From Baylisascaris procyonis (taxonomy: Eukaryota; Nematoda; Chromadorea; Rhabditida; Ascarididae), in the NCBI GenBank assembly GCA_037389465.1, contig JAZARR010000171.1:2480001-2544000 (forward strand): 64,000 nucleotides of DNA, written 5' to 3'. The translations under genes were made by a program, and so were the position numbers. Shown here piece after piece: positions 13,024 to 27,977 of the stretch (within the stretch, counting starts at the first letter, position 1; every line of letters begins with the position of its first letter). The notes beneath the pieces were generated by a model. It did not search any database. It was not told where the DNA came from and was given only the letters and a program-made list of their open reading frames with translations.

Positions 13024-14224
13024 ATAATGGTTAATAATATACGATCATAAACCCGTCAGATCGGATATTGTTGTTATATAAAACGTAAAAATTGGATCAG
13101 ACGGGTGATGAAAATGTGATAATATGATTGATAACAACGGCGATCAGGCAAATATTTCATGAGGATGTATCGAAAATCACATTGTAATCACTGTTCTATT
13201 CTCCCGTATTCGATAATCAAAGCTGTTTGCGTTTATTGTTCCAATCTATACCACTTGTTTTCATAAAACACCACACAGCCGTCAACTCAAACTATCAAAA
13301 CCTTAAATATAAAGTAAAAAAGTTTTCTAGTGCATTGGTGCATATTTTAAGCGCAAAAAAAAGAATCCTTAACTTCCCTTATAATCATTTGCTTCAAAAT
13401 CGCGATGCTTAAATATGAAAACAACTCTCACCTTACTATCCTTTCCCATATGCTACCTACTTTTAGGGTGGATGACAATAATTCGGCGATGATCGTTGCG
13501 AACAAATTGGTTTGATTATTGAGGTATATCGAAACAGTACAATTTTATTAGCTCAATAAACTGGTATCTAAACTGGAAGTATTTAATTTAAAAAAAAGTG
13601 AAAATGGGCTTCAGATATTACTGCGTTCTAATATTAGCCCAGAAGAGTCGTAATATGAAGGGATATTTTAAGTTCATACGGTGCTAAACCGAAAAAATAT
13701 TCAAATAAAATAGTCATCTATACTAAAAAAAATTGGACTATACTGGAACTTATCAATAAAGGCAATCAACATCCATACGTTGGCTGTGATCGTTGGATAT
13801 TCAAAAAAAGTTCGTTGCATTCACAATTAAAAATTAAACATAAAACAATTTACTTATGTGAAACAGGGAGTATATTTATAAAATGCACAAATCTCGATAG
13901 TAGAATTAAGCTGGCACGTTTCTAGGATCATACCTCAATGGTGACCAAAAAGTCCGGTGAATCATGCTGCATAGAGTTTGAAAAACAATTGCACATAGGC
14001 TTTCAAGAATTCTATCATTTCTCTTCAACAATTTTTAAGTCCTTGAAAAAAATTAAAATTGTCGAAGCAATCTTCGAACCAAATTTTTCATGAGCGCCGA
14101 AAGACAAAACAATGTGAGTAAGACTTCAAATGCTCTCACAACACACTTCAACAACTGTTAACCAACAACATCACCATCAAGATAACCAACGACTGTAGAT
14201 GGGAACGACGGATCTCAATAACGC

Positions 14225-14235
14225 TATAAAAGCGG
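14225..14235 (+). promoter_or_regulatory. TATAAAAGCGG motif (copy 1 of 3)
   Basis: TATA-box-like 11-mer in a locally GC-rich stretch about 375 bases beyond the smg-8 stop codon. The same 11-mer recurs at about 39593 and 40738 on the same strand. No gene was found downstream. Confidence 0.3.
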
Positions 14236-14600
14236 CGCGACAGTTCAATCGGGGTCCCGAAGGATAAATCGACGCCACCCAACGCGTGCTCTCGTGCAGC
14301 ACGACAAAAATCCTTCCAGTTTTCTCAGTCCTCTTCCAAAACCACACACAAACGTACCAATTTCTGGAAGATTTCGGAACTTAGCACTACGTTCCTAGCG
14401 AAACCTATGTTTCACTAACAATCACAGGAAAAAATCGTTAAGCATGCCGCTCTTGAGGCGTTTATCCACATATGCGAAAAGATAATCGAATTCTAGAAGA
14501 TATCCACAATTTTTCAGCAAATTCTATGAACTAATGAACAACAAAATTTGTTACATATTAGAGGATTATAAGATTGATCGATGAATACTGCGTCCGTAGA

Positions 14601-17600
14601 TCAATGCGTTGGAATATATTCGACTTTAATACAGTTTGGTAACAGTTTGCCCATCACGGTCGGTTCAGTGGGTCTTCGAATTGGTCCCTGAGCTCCTGCA
14701 TAAACATATGGTAATCGAAATATGTAATATTTCGCCCATTCCAACTTGATTGGGTCTTCGCCAGTGTAGAATGTCGTCTCCCGAGATGATGGCTGCAATT
14801 TGGTTAGAGTTGTAATCACTGAATATCTAGTAAAGTGAATTTGTCACATTACAAGTTCTAACCTCAACCAAACCTATTGCAATCTCATTCCAAATATATT
14901 ATGTACAACTGTCGGCGCAAAGATGTGAAAGGAAGGGCGAAAGAGGGCATCCCTAGAGCAAGAACCCATCTACTCAGATTTGAATGAGAAAGAAATATTT
15001 AAAAGCTATGTTGATTTTTTCAATATATTTTTCAAATAAGCAAATATAAAAATGACGTCATTTCGTCCTTTATTGGCAACGCATTAAAATATTTCTTTTA
15101 TAGTATATCCGGAAAATTTTCGTTTATTAGCGGCTGCAGGACCGCCGTGATCTAACCAATGGTTTCATAGCACCATCTACGAAAACGTCGCCAATTTCTC
15201 ATTCTGTCTGCATTTTGCACCCAAAATTGTTTCCTTCCCCTCACCTCGAAAAGAATGAAACAATAAAAAGCAACCTGAACATGAGGATCAATGGTTACGG
15301 TGACCGGAGCTTTTGGAGTGACAACATGAATACGCATCAATTGTGCACACACTTGAGGGGCACGACGACAGGTGCAATGCATCCATATTGGTACCTCGGA
15401 TCGCAACAACTGAGCTCCACTCTCCTTAAATACATTTCATTCAAATGGGATGCCAATAGTGTTGCAAATCCAATAAGTCCAGGCACATCAAGGTCAAATG
15501 ACACATCAAACCAGTGGATGCAACTTAAAGAGTGGATAAACGTTTTCGCACCCCATTTCAATTACTACACCGCTCTCATATTCAATTAACGAAAAATTCA
15601 TTTTTGTAAAACTGGAAGTTTATATAGATCACACATACAGATTGACTACTAGGGGAAACCAGATCTCTATCGAGTTCCATGTATAAACTTCAGTGACAAA
15701 AGCTTAACATCAACTTAATCAAAATAAAGTCGATTGTAAAACTGTATTGTATACAAGCAGTGGAAGAACCGTACCATACCAATTTGTACAATCATTCAGC
15801 TATATGCAAACCGCTTCGGCAATAAAAAAAACTGTCTCCCAAACATAATACAGAATATCGCAAACATCTAGCAGAAAGGATGAAAATAATTATGCACGCT
15901 GCACTTAAATAGATCACCTCTCCAAACAAGGCATTGCAGTAGGGATCAAAACCAATAGATCTAAGAACTTGAGTCCCTTCGTTGCTCTATGAATTGTTGA
16001 GATTTTTTTGTTCCAGGCCAGGACATGATACATAGGTAGGAGTAGAGAGATGAGGTGATGTGATTTCCGTACTTATTCCCGATAGTCCGAGTTAAAAAGT
16101 AAGCTCTTCGCTCCTATAATTAAAAGATTACATAAATTTACCTTAGAATTAGCAGCCGCCGCTCGCATTGGTGTCTGTGCATTTTCAATCATAAATCGAT
16201 GACCACGAGGACATTCATATTCGAAGCCAATGAACAACTGCAACCAATATCTCGTTCAAATAGACATCAGTTCTTAAAAGAATGCATAAACGCAACTTTT
16301 AAGTTTTTTAGACAACTGGAGTATTGTGGAGTCCACGAAAATGGCAGAAAGAAATGGCTAACTGGTAACGAACGTGTTGCGTGATACTCAACACGACGGT
16401 ATCTTAATACAGCAGCGAAAACGAATGCGGTAATGCCCTGACTATCATGTACAGAATGAGGACTCAATTTTATAAAAACGGTATCTTTTGAGAAGGTCAT
16501 CACTGCGATATACATAAGCCGACTCAAAAAAAAAACCTTTCACTAGATGAAAGACGTTTTTATTTATGACATCTAGTCAATCACAACTGTGCACACTAAT
16601 TGAAACTTGGTGGCAAAACTATGCGCTCTAAATTAAAGAGTATTTTACAGAGATAGCAACCTCATAAATACTACTTATACGCATCCGCAGATTAACAGTA
16701 AACCTGCTTACTGGGTGGCAATATTAACGGATACAATTAACGCATCCGCGGATATTAACGGAATTTCACAACTAAAAGTTCTTCAAATTCTAATAATCCC
16801 CAAAGGGGCAACCTCACAAAGAAAAGCCCTGACGATCAATTATATGCAAGCAGGAACCAACCTACTTATCCCCTAGCCGAAAAAACAGGGATACTTTAAA
16901 GACCCGAGCAAATATTGAAGTTCTTATAACAACTCCCTTCAGAATCGTTCTTGCAGACCATAAAAATATTTAGCGAACTCGACAGCAAGTCAAAAACCAT
17001 TTTTTACTTAATGCACACGTAAGTACCGACCTTAACCTTTTCTCGACTTGATGCACCTGGTTTGGGTGGTCTTCTTGGTCGATGTGATACTGAATCATTC
17101 ATTATTTCCTTCATATCAGCATCCCACTTTTCCGCATCCACTGGCAAATAGATATCCACCGGAAGTAGAAAATGAGATCCACTCTTGAAATTTGGCATAT
17201 CACGTAGACCCGCTTTATGACTAAAAGTGCCGACACGACATTTGCGCCGTAGAACAGTAGCACTGTGACATTAATGATACAGGCAAAGAACCTTGGGGCA
17301 GATATGTCAAAGTGCATAGAAAAGCACTATACAATATAAAACTTAAGCCCTCAGGTATAATATTCAAATATAAGCGACTGTAATGCTAGCTAGTTGCATC
17401 GTCGAAGTTTTATAAGACTTTTCGAAAACATCGTGCCACTTTCAGAACGTTTTACTAGGAACTTTCCATTCTACGATAAAATGAGCTCGCAACGCTGCTC
17501 TTTTCCATACTTCTGAGGGCGGAGTGCGAAATTTCAGGAAAGCGAAATTTCTATATTCCTCCAAAAACACGTAAAGGTTTGGAGATAAAGCGGCCATCCA

Positions 17601-20600
17601 CCTCCATAAAGAACTAAACAAACTTTAAATCAAAATGTTAAAACGAAAAAAGTGGTTTTTTTTGTTGAAATGTCTGGTTCTTAAAAAAACCTGTGAAAAA
17701 TAACCATCTGAAGCTAAAAATACTGCATGAAATCAACCGTACTTCCTAGTTTAGAACCCCGCCACCCTCCAATCAGACCCCTCTTGAACACAAGCTGAGA
17801 AATTGCAGGTTGCGCCAGATTCCCTTGAATACACTTCCGCTTCTCTATCAGTTCCTCATAAATCTTTCACTCAATTGTTGAATCCTCTATTCTTAACGTT
17901 ATGAAATCACTTCATATTGTTACCTCAAATGTAAATATGCTTTGAAATTTGCATATGAACTATGCATCTATTTGTTCGTCTACATAAATCCCTTCTCGAA
18001 GTGAAAGAAAGTGCGATTACTCCCCTTATTTCAAGGAAAATAAAAAAAAATTGTATTTCAAAACTTGGTAAAAAAATATGCAAGTTCATTCAAAAAAACG
18101 AACAACTAACCTATAGATACTTGAAGGACCAAGACATATCAAAGCCCACGATGGAAACAAAGGCAGCAATGGCAATGAATCGGAATTCGGTAGACATTCC
18201 AAAAATTGCCCTGAAACATTCATTTCTTATAATAGCACTACGCACAGCAAATCATCAGCAACGACATTATAAAACATTTCTGTTTAGCCGATTATGAGAC
18301 CCAATTGTAGACCATTGTGAACTGTCTCATTAAGTTAATTATAAATTCAAGTAAAAAAAACCTTAAATAGATGAATTGAATGAAATTTGCTGAGTTACGA
18401 GTCTTAAAAACTTTCAAAAATGGAGACATATAAAGAAAAAGGAGTGGAATATTCACGGAAATTTAGGAATAATATTATGATAGTGAGTACTCACAAGCCA
18501 TCTCAAAACCTTTCTATAGATCGCGCATATCATCATGAAAGACTTAAATCGTGCCATGAATAATTCAGATGCATGAAGAAATTTCTGGGTTCAATAGTGG
18601 AAGCAGAAGATAAAGGAGAGGAAGAAGAGTAGAAATTATTGAAGAAATGAGATTTATTCGAAACTGCATGATATTTAAATTGCACCTAAGAGAAACAAAA
18701 TCCGATAACAACCACTTCACGAGACCTAAATTACTCATATTTTCACCAAAAAAGGAAAAACCTTTCTCATACGGCGGCACTTTTTGGCCTCCCAACATGT
18801 CCTTCCAACCGTATAAAGAATTCGCCTCTCTTCTTAAGAAAAAACCTTCAAATGTTTACTTTCATTGCTTTTCCATAAAAAAGTATCATGTATCCAAGGC
18901 ACATCCTTCATCTTCCAGTTTCTTTACAACAGAAAACGGATCAGCCTGTAACATCCGTCGCATATAGCCCCTATCTCCTTTCCAATCGCAATCAATTTGC
19001 ACAAATGATCTCTTCTTAACAAACTGTATTGAAAAGAAAGAGCAAAATAAGGAGAATAAACTCCGATACTCACTAAAAAAAGTGCCTTCTAGCAAAAACC
19101 TGCCCAACTTAGCTGTTGGATATGTGCGCCAAATTGCGATTTGAATATTTCGCATTAAAACAAATATCATAAACCTGCCAACCACAACAAAAATTGCGAA
19201 AAAACTACCTCCCTACAATTTTTCAAACACCCACTTAAGTGGGTCAACGACCATCTTTAAACAAATTTCCTCCTATTTCCCTGAAAGAATCAGGCTCGAA
19301 CCTTTATATTTCCTGCGCATATTGGCTAAATGTTCTTCCGATTCAATAGCCATCAATCTAAACCGTTCATCACCGTCTGTGTCTCGTTCTTTTAGCTGTA
19401 CATCATCCTCATCCAGATAGCACGTGTGCTCTGCACCGCCTGCACTTTCGTTCTCTTCTGCCGACGATGAATTATAATCATCCATGTGCTGAACATATCT
19501 CGCATAGTCGAGTGGTTAACGCTTCACAACATAAAACACAACACCTAGGTTCCATCCCCTTCAGTAACATAAAATCGCTAATTCACCATAATATGAATCC
19601 TCTTGATATGATCGCATCCACTGGAACGTTGATGGTCATGAATAATAATATAAAAGCGACAAGAATAGCTTGCAAGATAATATATCACACTATGAATTCT
19701 AGTGCCAAAACGTGCAATCACTTTAGCAGTCCGAGACACATCAGGGAGATTAGAAGAGGAAGGCAGTGGTGATGATCAAAAGAAGTCCATTAGTGGCAAA
19801 AACCTACTGTATTGGATGATCAATTATATGATCTACTATTCTCTGGATATCTGAAATTTCCTCGCACAAAAGTCCTACAAAGTCCTCCAACCGAAGGCCA
19901 ATGGCATGAGGGAACTTGGATCATCATTCCCCTTCTGTGCCCTTAGTAGTTCAAGGCCGTCTCTTCTTGACCGTGTTGTAGGGAACAACTCTAAAATGAT
20001 AGAGTTACTCATTGCGGTGTTTAGTAAATTTCTAACAGGCTCTTAATAAAATAAAGCCCACTTATATAATAAACTGCATGATCTCAAAGCATAACATGCA
20101 GGAAATTCCTCAATGAAATCCTACCCCAATTAAAAATCCTTCATAAAAATACAGCAATATATACAATTAAGAAAGCTAAAACGAGGTTATATGGTGCTTT
20201 CATCCTCAACAAAGGATATTTAATAATAACATACAGCTCTAAGGGAACGAATCTGAGAGCGTGAACCACCACCACGTGTGGTGCTTTCCTCCATCTCTTC
20301 TTCATCTTCTAAAGAATCACGTTCCTCCCGATCCTCACTGAGATCCGAAAAGTCACTATTTGATCCAGGACCGCCTACTGATGAACTTCCACCTGTAAAT
20401 CAAATATCGCAAATAAGTTTCGGAATACAAAGAAGGCTAACAATGCCGATCTTCATGGCAACTCTCCCTCCTTGTGGGGGAACACCCAAAAAATGAAACT
20501 ATACATATGGAAGCAAAGAATATGAAAGGAATGTTTCCACTGGACATGCAGGAGGTTTCCCGAAAATGTGTTCTTTCGAAAGTGAGAAAAACGGATACCG

Positions 20601-23600
20601 GTCCTTCTATTCGAATACGTATAACAACTTCATTGCTGCTAATAAAAAATGAAGCTGCGATTCCTCATCAATGCCCATCTTGAAGAAAATAAAAATAAAA
20701 AAATATTTGAAACCTTTGCAAGGCGAATCATCACATGGACGTTCTTCATCATCATCTGGCTCTATTCGATTGTCACGATCCAAAAGCATTTCGATATCAT
20801 CTTAAAGCATACACATTACCACCAGCCGTTTGCTCATCAATGAACCCCCTTTTGCAAACTTATTTGCTTACTTCAACTTCCCCTCCTTCCCTTTGTGTAA
20901 GATCATCAATACATATGCCTGCCCTTGAAAAATCAAACCTATAAACATAGAAACCACCTATCTTAATAGCCATTCAAGCCAAATATTTCCCACATTATTG
21001 GACCCTATATGAGAGTTCAAACACATCTCACTTCTTTTTATCCAAAAAGCACATAACATGCACCATAAAAAGCACGATACTAATAAAATAAAAAGGAGCC
21101 GCCTTCCTACCTCCATCATTTGAAAGATCCACATAGTCGTTAGAAGAGAGCATAGTTGCACCAACATCTTCAGATGATAACGATTCATATGTACTCTCGG
21201 CAGCGATATTAACACCTTTCTCGAACACTGCGAACTTATAACGTTCCAATGTACGACAACATGTGAATTGTGGATGTAAATAGAAATCAAAATTCGCCTC
21301 CTAAAAACAATCAACATAGAGTTTTCATTAAATATGATCTATCGCATGGTGCTACCGACATGACCTGAATCCACTATGCATTACAAAGATAGGCATTGGT
21401 CAAGTATGGTATCTTGCAAATTGTATTTTATAGGAGAGACGATTTATATGCATTACCATCTCACTTTTCCCACTCTTTCTTCGACTTTAAACAACTCAAA
21501 TCCACTTCAGTCCCCTTTCATGATTTCATTTGAATTGTAGATCAGACTCCAGAGAACATGGATGAAATGCCGGCAAACTTGTCTGAACAACCAGAATGGG
21601 TGAGTCAGATTGTCAACGGTGAGGAAAAAGGCAATCATCTGCAAAAGACTTAATATCACAGACTTATTACCTGACACATAGAAACTAGTTTGTATAACAA
21701 AACATCGTAAGGATATTTACGGTTGCCTGATTCGCACAAATATATGAAGTGCGCATCAGCCCCCCCCCCCCCCTCCCAAATCAAATCACAAAATAGGCCC
21801 GTAAATGTTGATGTTAGCATCGTTTCACTTTCAGATACCTCTAATGGAAGTGGGATATTATTAACGTATGCAATATGTCTGGAAAAGGCGTCTATGCAAA
21901 CTGAATTGTAATCAACTTGCAATGCAATGCGCCTAGAACAAACATCAATGTAAGTGGAAATATAATTGCCTTACAAATCTGATTTTCAGAAAGCATTCTT
22001 CAAATGAAAAAAAAAATGCAAGGTCACATTTTGCAACGATATGAGCAGCTGCAACACAAGTGGAGCCGAAGAAGATGCGTAATTGATGTAAATGCTGTGA
22101 TGTTCGAGAAAGAATATATATTAGGCAAATCTCCGACCTATTTTCTCTTCTCTATGAAATCTGTAAAAGCGATCTATGCATGTTCCAATGCAATCAAACA
22201 GATGAAGCACAAACCTTGAGAGTGAACGGATCATTACGAAGCGCTTGAGAGCGACCACACCCACAAGTTGAAAGGAATCTCGCTGCACTCGAATGTAATA
22301 CTCGTTTCGATGCCGGTACGTCAAGGTCATCAGGCCCGCTATGCACCTTAAAGAGAGCAGATACCGTAGTGGCGAAAACGGAGACAGAATTACAAAGGCC
22401 TCTGAGGCAGCAATATAAACAGAATCCCAGCGAGAGGGAGGGGGAGGAGAGGGGAACGGAAGCATGGAGTTCTTTGTCAAAATTTGGCTGCCTTCCGGAA
22501 ATCGCAAATTGCCCAAAGCAATAAATCTAGGTGAAAGTTTTGTGCTTCTCTTAATTATGAGTGATATGTCACAATGCACTTTCCACTGTTGAGAACGTAA
22601 CGAACTTAATTATACTAAAGTCATATCGAGTAACAACCCCCCTCCCTCCAACCTCTTCCAGTTACGCAGAACAATGCGCCTTATGTTTGAATACTCCAAC
22701 CAAACCTTAGTGCATATGCCGAAGATGGAGTGAGTATTCGAAGTATTTCATAAATGGGACCTCAATTTATGAAAAAGCTCTGGGAAATATCCACCGTTTG
22801 CTTAACTTTGTTCCTCTCTCGACAAAGGTTTTGCAGAAAATGACGAGTAATAAATTGAATAAAGAGGAGGTCATAGGAAATCAAGTAATTCACTAAACAA
22901 ACAGATGAAACGAATTGCCTTTTCCTCGCTTATAAACCTAGACATTTGATATTTGCTTTTCAAAATTTTTAAACAGTAAATGTTGATCATTGATAAGAAT
23001 GACGGAAAGGATCGACTCTAGAAACTAGCTGTTATTTGCTATCACCTTCCTCCGCCTATTCTCCTTCACAATTTTGGTAGAACCATAATTTACTCAACCT
23101 AACCGGATCGCATTATCTTCACCTCTTCATAGTAATAATAGAAAACAATAACGAACCGGAAGTGTGCATTCGTTTCCGGTCAATGAGATCATTTCACATG
23201 CTTTTTGAGTTTCCCATATTGCTTCACATTCCTTTATTAATTCCTCTTTTGCTTTCTCAAATTCCGATCCATGATAGACATCTTCAAGCCTCTCGATTGC
23301 CCGTTCCAACTGCAATATCAGCAACAATAAACATTCAATTTGTCAATTAGCGTTTAAATCACTCAAAAAATTCATTCAGAAAATATAATTACGCATAAAT
23401 TCACAAGCAGTCATTAGCTAAAATTTCTTCCATGCAATTTAAGCAATGTAAAAATTTAAAAAAAAGGAACTTTCCCTTAAGCTGCTCACCTCTTTCTTTG
23501 ACAAAGAGGATAAAAGTTACTCCTCGTGGTCACTTGATGAAACAGTTAGGGAAAATACTTGAAGAAGGCAATATTCCACCTCTTTCTCTTGCAAACTTCT

Positions 23601-26600
23601 CTTTATTAAATTCGAATAGACATAAGAGGAAGTACGGTATAGCACTAAACGACGAAGTGTCTCCATTTCAGTGCTTGGCAAAAAAATCCCCTCCCCTTCA
23701 AAAAAAAAAACTTGGGAAACTGAAGTCAGATGCTTTATTCAAACCTTTACAATGGAAGATTCTAGAACCAGCAGCTTCTGTCCCGATCCCAGAATCCTCC
23801 CTTCCCTCCCCTCCCTCCCCCCCCCCAAAAAAAATCAGAATGGACATAATTGACGTCAACGAACCGAGTAGTAACGATCAAAGAAAAATGGTACCTTAGC
23901 CTCATGTTCCCTTCTTGAATACATTGGGGGTTTACGTTTCTCCAAATCTCGAGCATCTCGATACGTATACGCTGCTTTTGCCATTGATACATATGATGTA
24001 CTCATGCTAAATGAATAATAATTGCACTAAGAGTATATAAATATTAGAATTTAAATATAGAACACTTTTTTGTGAATGCTAGAAAAAGGAGATCAGAGTG
24101 GTTAATTTTTTCTTTTTCCGTTTTACCGCTCCCCCTCTCCTTACTCCTATCCCGCCACTTACATTCTGAACTCAGAAATAGAGGTTCCCCTCCCCTCTTC
24201 AGAAACAGTTCACTTTCATTCCTAAATACCATCACCTGCATCAATCATAGGGAGCACATACCTTATTGAAAATTGCAGTTCAACATTACTAAGTTCCGCC
24301 ACAGCTTCTTCACTCAACGCCTTCTTGCCAATTATAAGCTCGTAAACGATTTTCCCTCCAGAGAGCAGCCATTTTAGTCGTGGCAACTACAAATTCCAAG
24401 TGATCTATTGTGATCAAATCAGTTCTAGTGATCTCGGTTATCCGCAATTTGTGTAATAAATTGTTTTGCTCATACTTAATGTTGATCTCCCCCCACCTCC
24501 CCCCATGTGGATAACGATCTCCCCATGTCTTCGGGGCCGGAGCCAAAGATATAAATAGGCTGTGGTTATGCTTGTCAATCAGTGTGTGCTTTCTTATCGT
24601 CTTATGGTTGCTGTTGTTTTGTTGTTCGTAATAAACGATTCTCGCAATTTCGGTGAGTTTCTTCATGCGCTAGAGAAACGAACGCACCGTGATTACCTCA
24701 ATATGGTCTAATACGAAAAAATTCACAACCCTATTCCCGTATAGAAGTCAGTAAGCTTAGAAAGATTATAAAACATTTTATGTGAATATTTCTATAAGAA
24801 ACGTCATAAAATTAGCAATTCAAAAACCATATCTTTCATGGATTTATCTTGCTTAAAATATGTTCAACTCAAAATTATGCTCATTGGAACGTATTCAGCA
24901 AAGATGCATGAAAAACGCTTTTTTTTCTTTGATCGACTTCTCAATATTTCTTTGAAAGATCTACTCTTACAGTTAAAATTAAAAGTATTTCATATGTAGT
25001 ATCTAGGAATTTTATATGTGTATGAAATTTATGAAATGAAAAAATGGAATGTCAATTAATAAAAAAACGTCTTGCAGATAATAATGACTACATTATACCC
25101 GAAATCCATCATTGCAAACGTGTAATTCTAAGAATTACCTCATATAAAATTGCTCTATCCGGTTCATGACGTAATTCGTCAATATGCGATTTCAAAAATG
25201 CGCCGAATTCGGAATCTCGTTCTGGAATAAAGAAAAACTAGTCAACACATTAACTGATATAAAAACGGAACAAATAATAATCCGAATAAACAACTGTCAA
25301 GGTCGATTGATTTGCTCCTCATTAATATAAGAATTCATCGTTACTCATTGGTCACTGCATGGCTGGACCTAAGTGGGGTCCGACCTACCGAGCGACTCCG
25401 CCTAGCACCCTCATCGAGGCGGGAGCGGTAGAAAGAGCACCGACCCTTCTCCTAAGCAAACAACAGTGAATCGACTAGTCAGCATCAGATGGGCAGGAGA
25501 TCAGCCTAAGCTCTAACCTTCATGCTACCTTACAACTTCTCCTAAGCGAAGAAGGAAGCGATATGAAGAGAAATTTATTCGTAGTGAGTGCCTTGTTAAA
25601 AAAAAGCGAAGTAAAGTAAAATAAATTCTGTTTACGCAAGATCAAGATGGATCGTTTTAGTGGCATAAATAAAAGGAGGATTCATTGTGACATTTTCATG
25701 ATGCAAATGGCTACAAAAAAGACCCTATGAGCAGCGCAACACAAATTTTTCAGGGATTTTTCAATTTCAATTTCGAGTTATTCACTAAGACTTTCAGGGT
25801 TTTCAACTAAAGATTAATTAGTTCTGAGCACTCAAAAAAAAGACGAAGGGAAGAAACTAATAAGCAAATAGTAAAACTTTGTTTTCAAGAAAAGAATAAG
25901 AAAATTAAACAGACGAAAGGAAAGATTAGATACTAAATAAAAATCTTTTATATCTTCTCGATGAAATAAAACACAAAAACTTCGCCGTGTCGAACAAAAT
26001 GACAGGAAGCATTATTGTTATCAACAATATTTCCCTCATCTTCATCCATTCCACCTCTCTTCATGAATGCATAGAAACGAAATACGCAATTCATAAATAA
26101 GGAATATATTACTTCACTAATTCAGGCACAATTAAAAAGAAATTCCAAGAACAATAGCACCCAAGTGCAATTGTTATCACTGAGAAAAGTTGGTAATGCT
26201 TATGAAAGGGTCAAAAATACTTGCGATGACCCATTGTTGATATTAGAAGAAGTACAAGTCGAAATACTGTATCGGATGAGCTTAAATAAAGTTCATTTTA
26301 TAAGCCTCTCCCCTTTATGAAAGAATCCTTTCAAAAGAATACTCTATTTCGCATTATTAATGCCTCTCTTCGGTATTAAATGGTATTCATATAATTACAA
26401 AGTTTCATTTCGACGCTTTACGGTAGTTTGATAGCCGTGGTTATAATCAAAGAATCCAAAAGAACAAGAAAAAAGTTGCAAACTTTTCTTTGTATCATCT
26501 ACGCTCTCTTTGCCTTCATTCGATTCAACCATATAAGCGATCATATCCCTCATATCGTCTTGAGGCATCTCGCGGCCAGAGAATATATAAACAAATGGAG

Positions 26601-27924
26601 TGCCTTCAGCTGGCACTGAAGCACAATTATAGCTCCTGCAACAACAGCATAAAAAAAGAGATCACGTAAAATCCGGCGGGCTTTCAGAAAATCCACCTAC
26701 AATTCTCCATATCTGTTTCATATTCGCTTCATTCCAACTAAGAATGCCCCCAGTCTAGCATCTGCCGACTAAAATCAATGACCGGAGGCATAAGGCATGG
26801 ATCAAGTAAGTCAAAGGTGGAAATGGGAAAGGACTACCCATAATAGACTCACTTGTTTGTATGGCCGATGATTTTGTGCAATCGTAGCACATTGAATATC
26901 TGATTCTCCATACTTTGTTCCAATTTTGTTACAAGTTCTTTCTGAAATAAGGAACATCTTAAAACGAAGAGATAACAAATAAAGAGTGAAAGGAAACAAA
27001 AAAGCAGATAAAGAGAAAAAAAATAGTATCTAAGGAGATCAGAGAAATAAAAAGCAGAAAATAGTACTTCAAACAGAGAAAGAAGACTAACTGCCAGTTT
27101 TCTCATTAAAATTCATTAATTACTGTCAAATGGTTACGAAACTCCAACTATTCAGCTGCGGAATTACCTGAACAAGAAAAGTCGCCGATTCCCTTCCAAC
27201 TGGTTACACTGTAGGGATCATCCTTCAGCCCCCTCCTACCCCCCTTCACTCAACATAGGCCAGAATTCTTCACATTTGAAAGGAACTATAATTCTAACTA
27301 GGACTAAATCTATTAAAACCAGCTTCCCCGTACCTCTGGTAGTCAGATTCGCTCCCGCATACAAATAGCCGTTTTTATTCGTTGCTTCAATAAAACGCGT
27401 AAAATTAGTGCCACTGAATCATAAAGGAAAAACTGATGATGGTATGAAAGTTTACCTTTTTAACTGCCCCAAGATCAGTCCTTAAAGGACTGCGATTGAA
27501 ACAGAAAAGAAGTCTCGGTCTCGCAAGACGTCCTTCGATTACCCAATCACGAGGGAAATTCGGGACTTTGCCGAGTGCTACTGATACCTCCTCACGAGTT
27601 GATAATCTCAATTCGTTTGCCCTCTTCAGAAATCGGCACGTAGCTAAATCGAAGCGACAACACGGTTCGATGAAGAGTAATATATGCGAGAACGTTAATA
27701 AAAACGTTAAATATCGCAAATAATCTCTCTCCAATTCCGCAATGCTTTCAAAGAATCCCTGCAATAATTTTTGCAATGAAAAGATATAATAGGAAACGGC
27801 GGATGCAAAAAAAGGGTGGAGAAGATGGGTATATATAAATATAAATATAAATAAATATAAATATAAATATAAATATAAATATAAATATAAATATAAATAT
27901 AAACATAAATATAAATATATATAA

Positions 27925-27977
<53 letters not shown>

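Larger units (their letters stand above)
8876..14600. other. Intergenic region between SQOR 5' end and smg-8 3' end
   Basis: About 5.7 kb without a supported gene. It holds the AAGCTTAAATTAAGCTT tandem repeat near 9.3 kb, an AT tract near 9.57 kb, one TGACGTCA palindrome at 11500, a weak tRNA-like element near 12.95 kb and a TATAAAAGCGG motif at 14225. The pyrimidine-rich frames near 12.4 kb show no protein family features. Confidence 0.5.

Noticed and set aside
26230..26277. Candidate extra smg-8 exon (Ser/Asn-rich) between exons 5 and 6
   Set aside because: None of the three phases connects both neighbours, whereas a GTTTGC donor at 26483 joins exon 5 to exon 6 in frame.
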